7,610 bases of DNA, from NCBI GenBank assembly GCA_945902255.1, contig CAMDMO010000071.1, positions 1 through 7,610 of the forward strand. Reading direction: 5' to 3'. Of the stretch, positions 6,931-7,610 are shown in pieces (position 1 is the first letter of the stretch; every line of letters starts with the position of its first letter). A program made the position numbers and the translations under genes. The notes below the pieces were generated by a model. That model worked only from the letters and a program-made list of their open reading frames with translations. It ran no database searches and was not told the DNA's origin. This DNA is from Rickettsia typhi (lineage in GTDB: Bacteria; Pseudomonadota; Alphaproteobacteria; Rickettsiales; UBA1997).

Positions 6931-7380
6931 TTAAGTCTTGCTGCGCGAATCAGCAAAACATTTCGCCGCCATTCCTGCGATTATTTTGTCATTTAAAGAT
7001 TTTTTAAAATCATTTTTATTAATTTTTTTCATCGACCTTTCAAAATCAACCATCAAAGCATAAACATCGGCCGCTACTCTTAATATTGTTTTTTCATCAA
7101 AATCATAATCTTTGTAAAAATCACGAGCAATTTTTATTGCTTCCATCATGCGCTTCTTTCCTTTTTCGTCAAAATATTCACCATTAAATTGACCAGTCAT
7201 TATATAGCTAGGAGTAACCCCCAAAGCTTCAGAAATTTTTACCAAAACACTGTTGGAAACGCCGCTTCTGCCATTTTCAAAACCCCAAATTAATTGCTTA
7301 CTTAAACCAGCCTTTCTAGCAAGACTAGCTTGGGTAAACATCTTTTCTTCTCGAGCTTTTTTTAAAAAATTTTCCGACAT
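6931..7380 (-). CDS. XRE-family helix-turn-helix transcriptional regulator
   Basis: DNA-binding protein of 149 residues with an N-terminal Cro/C1-type HTH domain (about residues 5-61). The TQASLARKAGLSKQLIWGFE stretch (16-35) carries helix 2, the turn and recognition helix 3, and GVTPSYIMTG closes the domain. The remaining 80-90 residues are charged and helical, with no recognisable sensor or peptidase domain, and may serve for dimerisation or ligand binding. It is directly upstream of icd with a 28-nt gap on the same strand, so it may sit in an operon with icd and regulate it or itself; that is inference from position only. The A-rich leader just before the ATG has TATAAG on the minus strand (plus 7385-7390), 4 nt from the start codon. 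If used as a -10 box, the mRNA would be nearly leaderless. Confidence 0.9.
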   Translation of the reverse strand: MSENFLKKAREEKMFTQASLARKAGLSKQLIWGFENGRSGVSNSVLVKISEALGVTPSYIMTGQFNGEYFDEKGKKRMMEAIKIARDFYKDYDFDEKTILRVAADVYALMVDFERSMKKINKNDFKKSLNDKIIAGMAAKCFADSRSKT

Positions 7381-7459
7381 TTTTCTTATATTTTTTAATC
7401 AATAATCCACAAAATAGCCGCTAAAATTGTATTTTCCAGCAATTCTATTCTATTTAACT

Positions 7460-7610
7460 TTAAGACTGTCGCAAATCAAGTTTTGCGATAAATTGCATCA
7501 TAATGGCACTGTCGCGTAAACCAAGTTTTTCTAAGAAGTTTTTGTAATTTAATTTTTTTTGAAAGGTAAGCGTACCCAGATGTACGTGCGTTTCAAAAAA
7601 AATTAAATTG
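7460..7610 (-). CDS. Probable 3' end of an unidentified gene, 5' end outside window
   Basis: The minus strand is open from the window edge to a TAA at 7460-7462, giving about 49 codons without a stop in AT-rich DNA. The last 30 residues look protein-like and helical, including YKNFLEKLGLRDS and FIAKLDLRQS; the two KLxLR segments are 15 residues apart. It would be the gene upstream of the XRE regulator on the same strand, 79 nt away. I do not recognise the family. The 19-bp palindrome at 7546-7609 falls inside this frame and encodes NLIFFET and TFQKKLN on its two arms. It may be coding, or chance openness over a non-coding palindromic element. Confidence 0.5.
   Translation of the reverse strand, partial: NLIFFETHVHLGTLTFQKKLNYKNFLEKLGLRDSAIMMQFIAKLDLRQS
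7546..7609. repeat. 19-bp perfect inverted repeat at the right edge
   Basis: The arms at 7546-7564 and 7591-7609 are exact reverse complements (AATTTAA, eight T, GAAA on the left arm). The 26-nt interior holds a second hairpin, CGTAC (7571-7575) with GTACG (7582-7586), so the whole forms a long cruciform. It overlaps the partial reading frame at the edge and may extend no further, since the bases just outside the arms do not pair. Confidence 0.85.

Overview
The window is AT-rich (about one third G+C by eye) and compactly coded. It carries five complete protein genes and one or two genes cut by the window edges. The gene set points to a diderm bacterium: a lipobox-bearing lipoprotein, an iron-sulfur (6-4) photolyase of the PhrB type, a eukaryotic-type NADP isocitrate dehydrogenase and a PutP-like Na+/solute symporter. 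A small-genome or host- or water-associated alphaproteobacterium fits best, but Bacteroidetes cannot be excluded. None of the five complete genes has a recognisable Shine-Dalgarno sequence.

Layout from left to right. Positions 1-1413 (+) hold a FeS-cluster photolyase/cryptochrome whose N-terminus lies outside the window. It is followed by a perfect 33-bp inverted repeat (1431-1512) and an intrinsic terminator (1529-1563) that can serve both converging genes. Positions 1586-2293 (-) encode an alanine-rich lipoprotein that appears to be built from two Cys-bounded repeats. A 378-bp divergent intergenic region follows. Positions 2672-3964 (+) encode an indoleamine 2,3-dioxygenase-family heme protein. 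A sodium:solute symporter lies at 4009-5415 (-), converging on it. Positions 5416-5675 are a non-coding block with two copies of a hairpin motif and a 20-nt tandem repeat. Positions 5676-6902 (-) encode NADP-dependent isocitrate dehydrogenase, preceded by an XRE-type regulator (6931-7380, -) only 28 nt away, so the two are probably co-transcribed. At the right edge (7460-7610, -) an open frame looks like the 3' end of another gene and contains a 19-bp palindrome.

The genes do not form one obvious pathway. The photolyase repairs DNA with light, the IDO-like enzyme would oxidise an indole such as tryptophan, the symporter imports a small organic solute, and Icd feeds the TCA cycle and NADPH supply. 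The XRE protein may control icd. I see no CRISPR array, tRNA, rRNA, transposase or defence system. The points most worth a second look are the TDO-like distal histidine in the IDO-family protein, the internal duplication in the lipoprotein, the intergenic hairpin elements and the palindrome in the edge reading frame.
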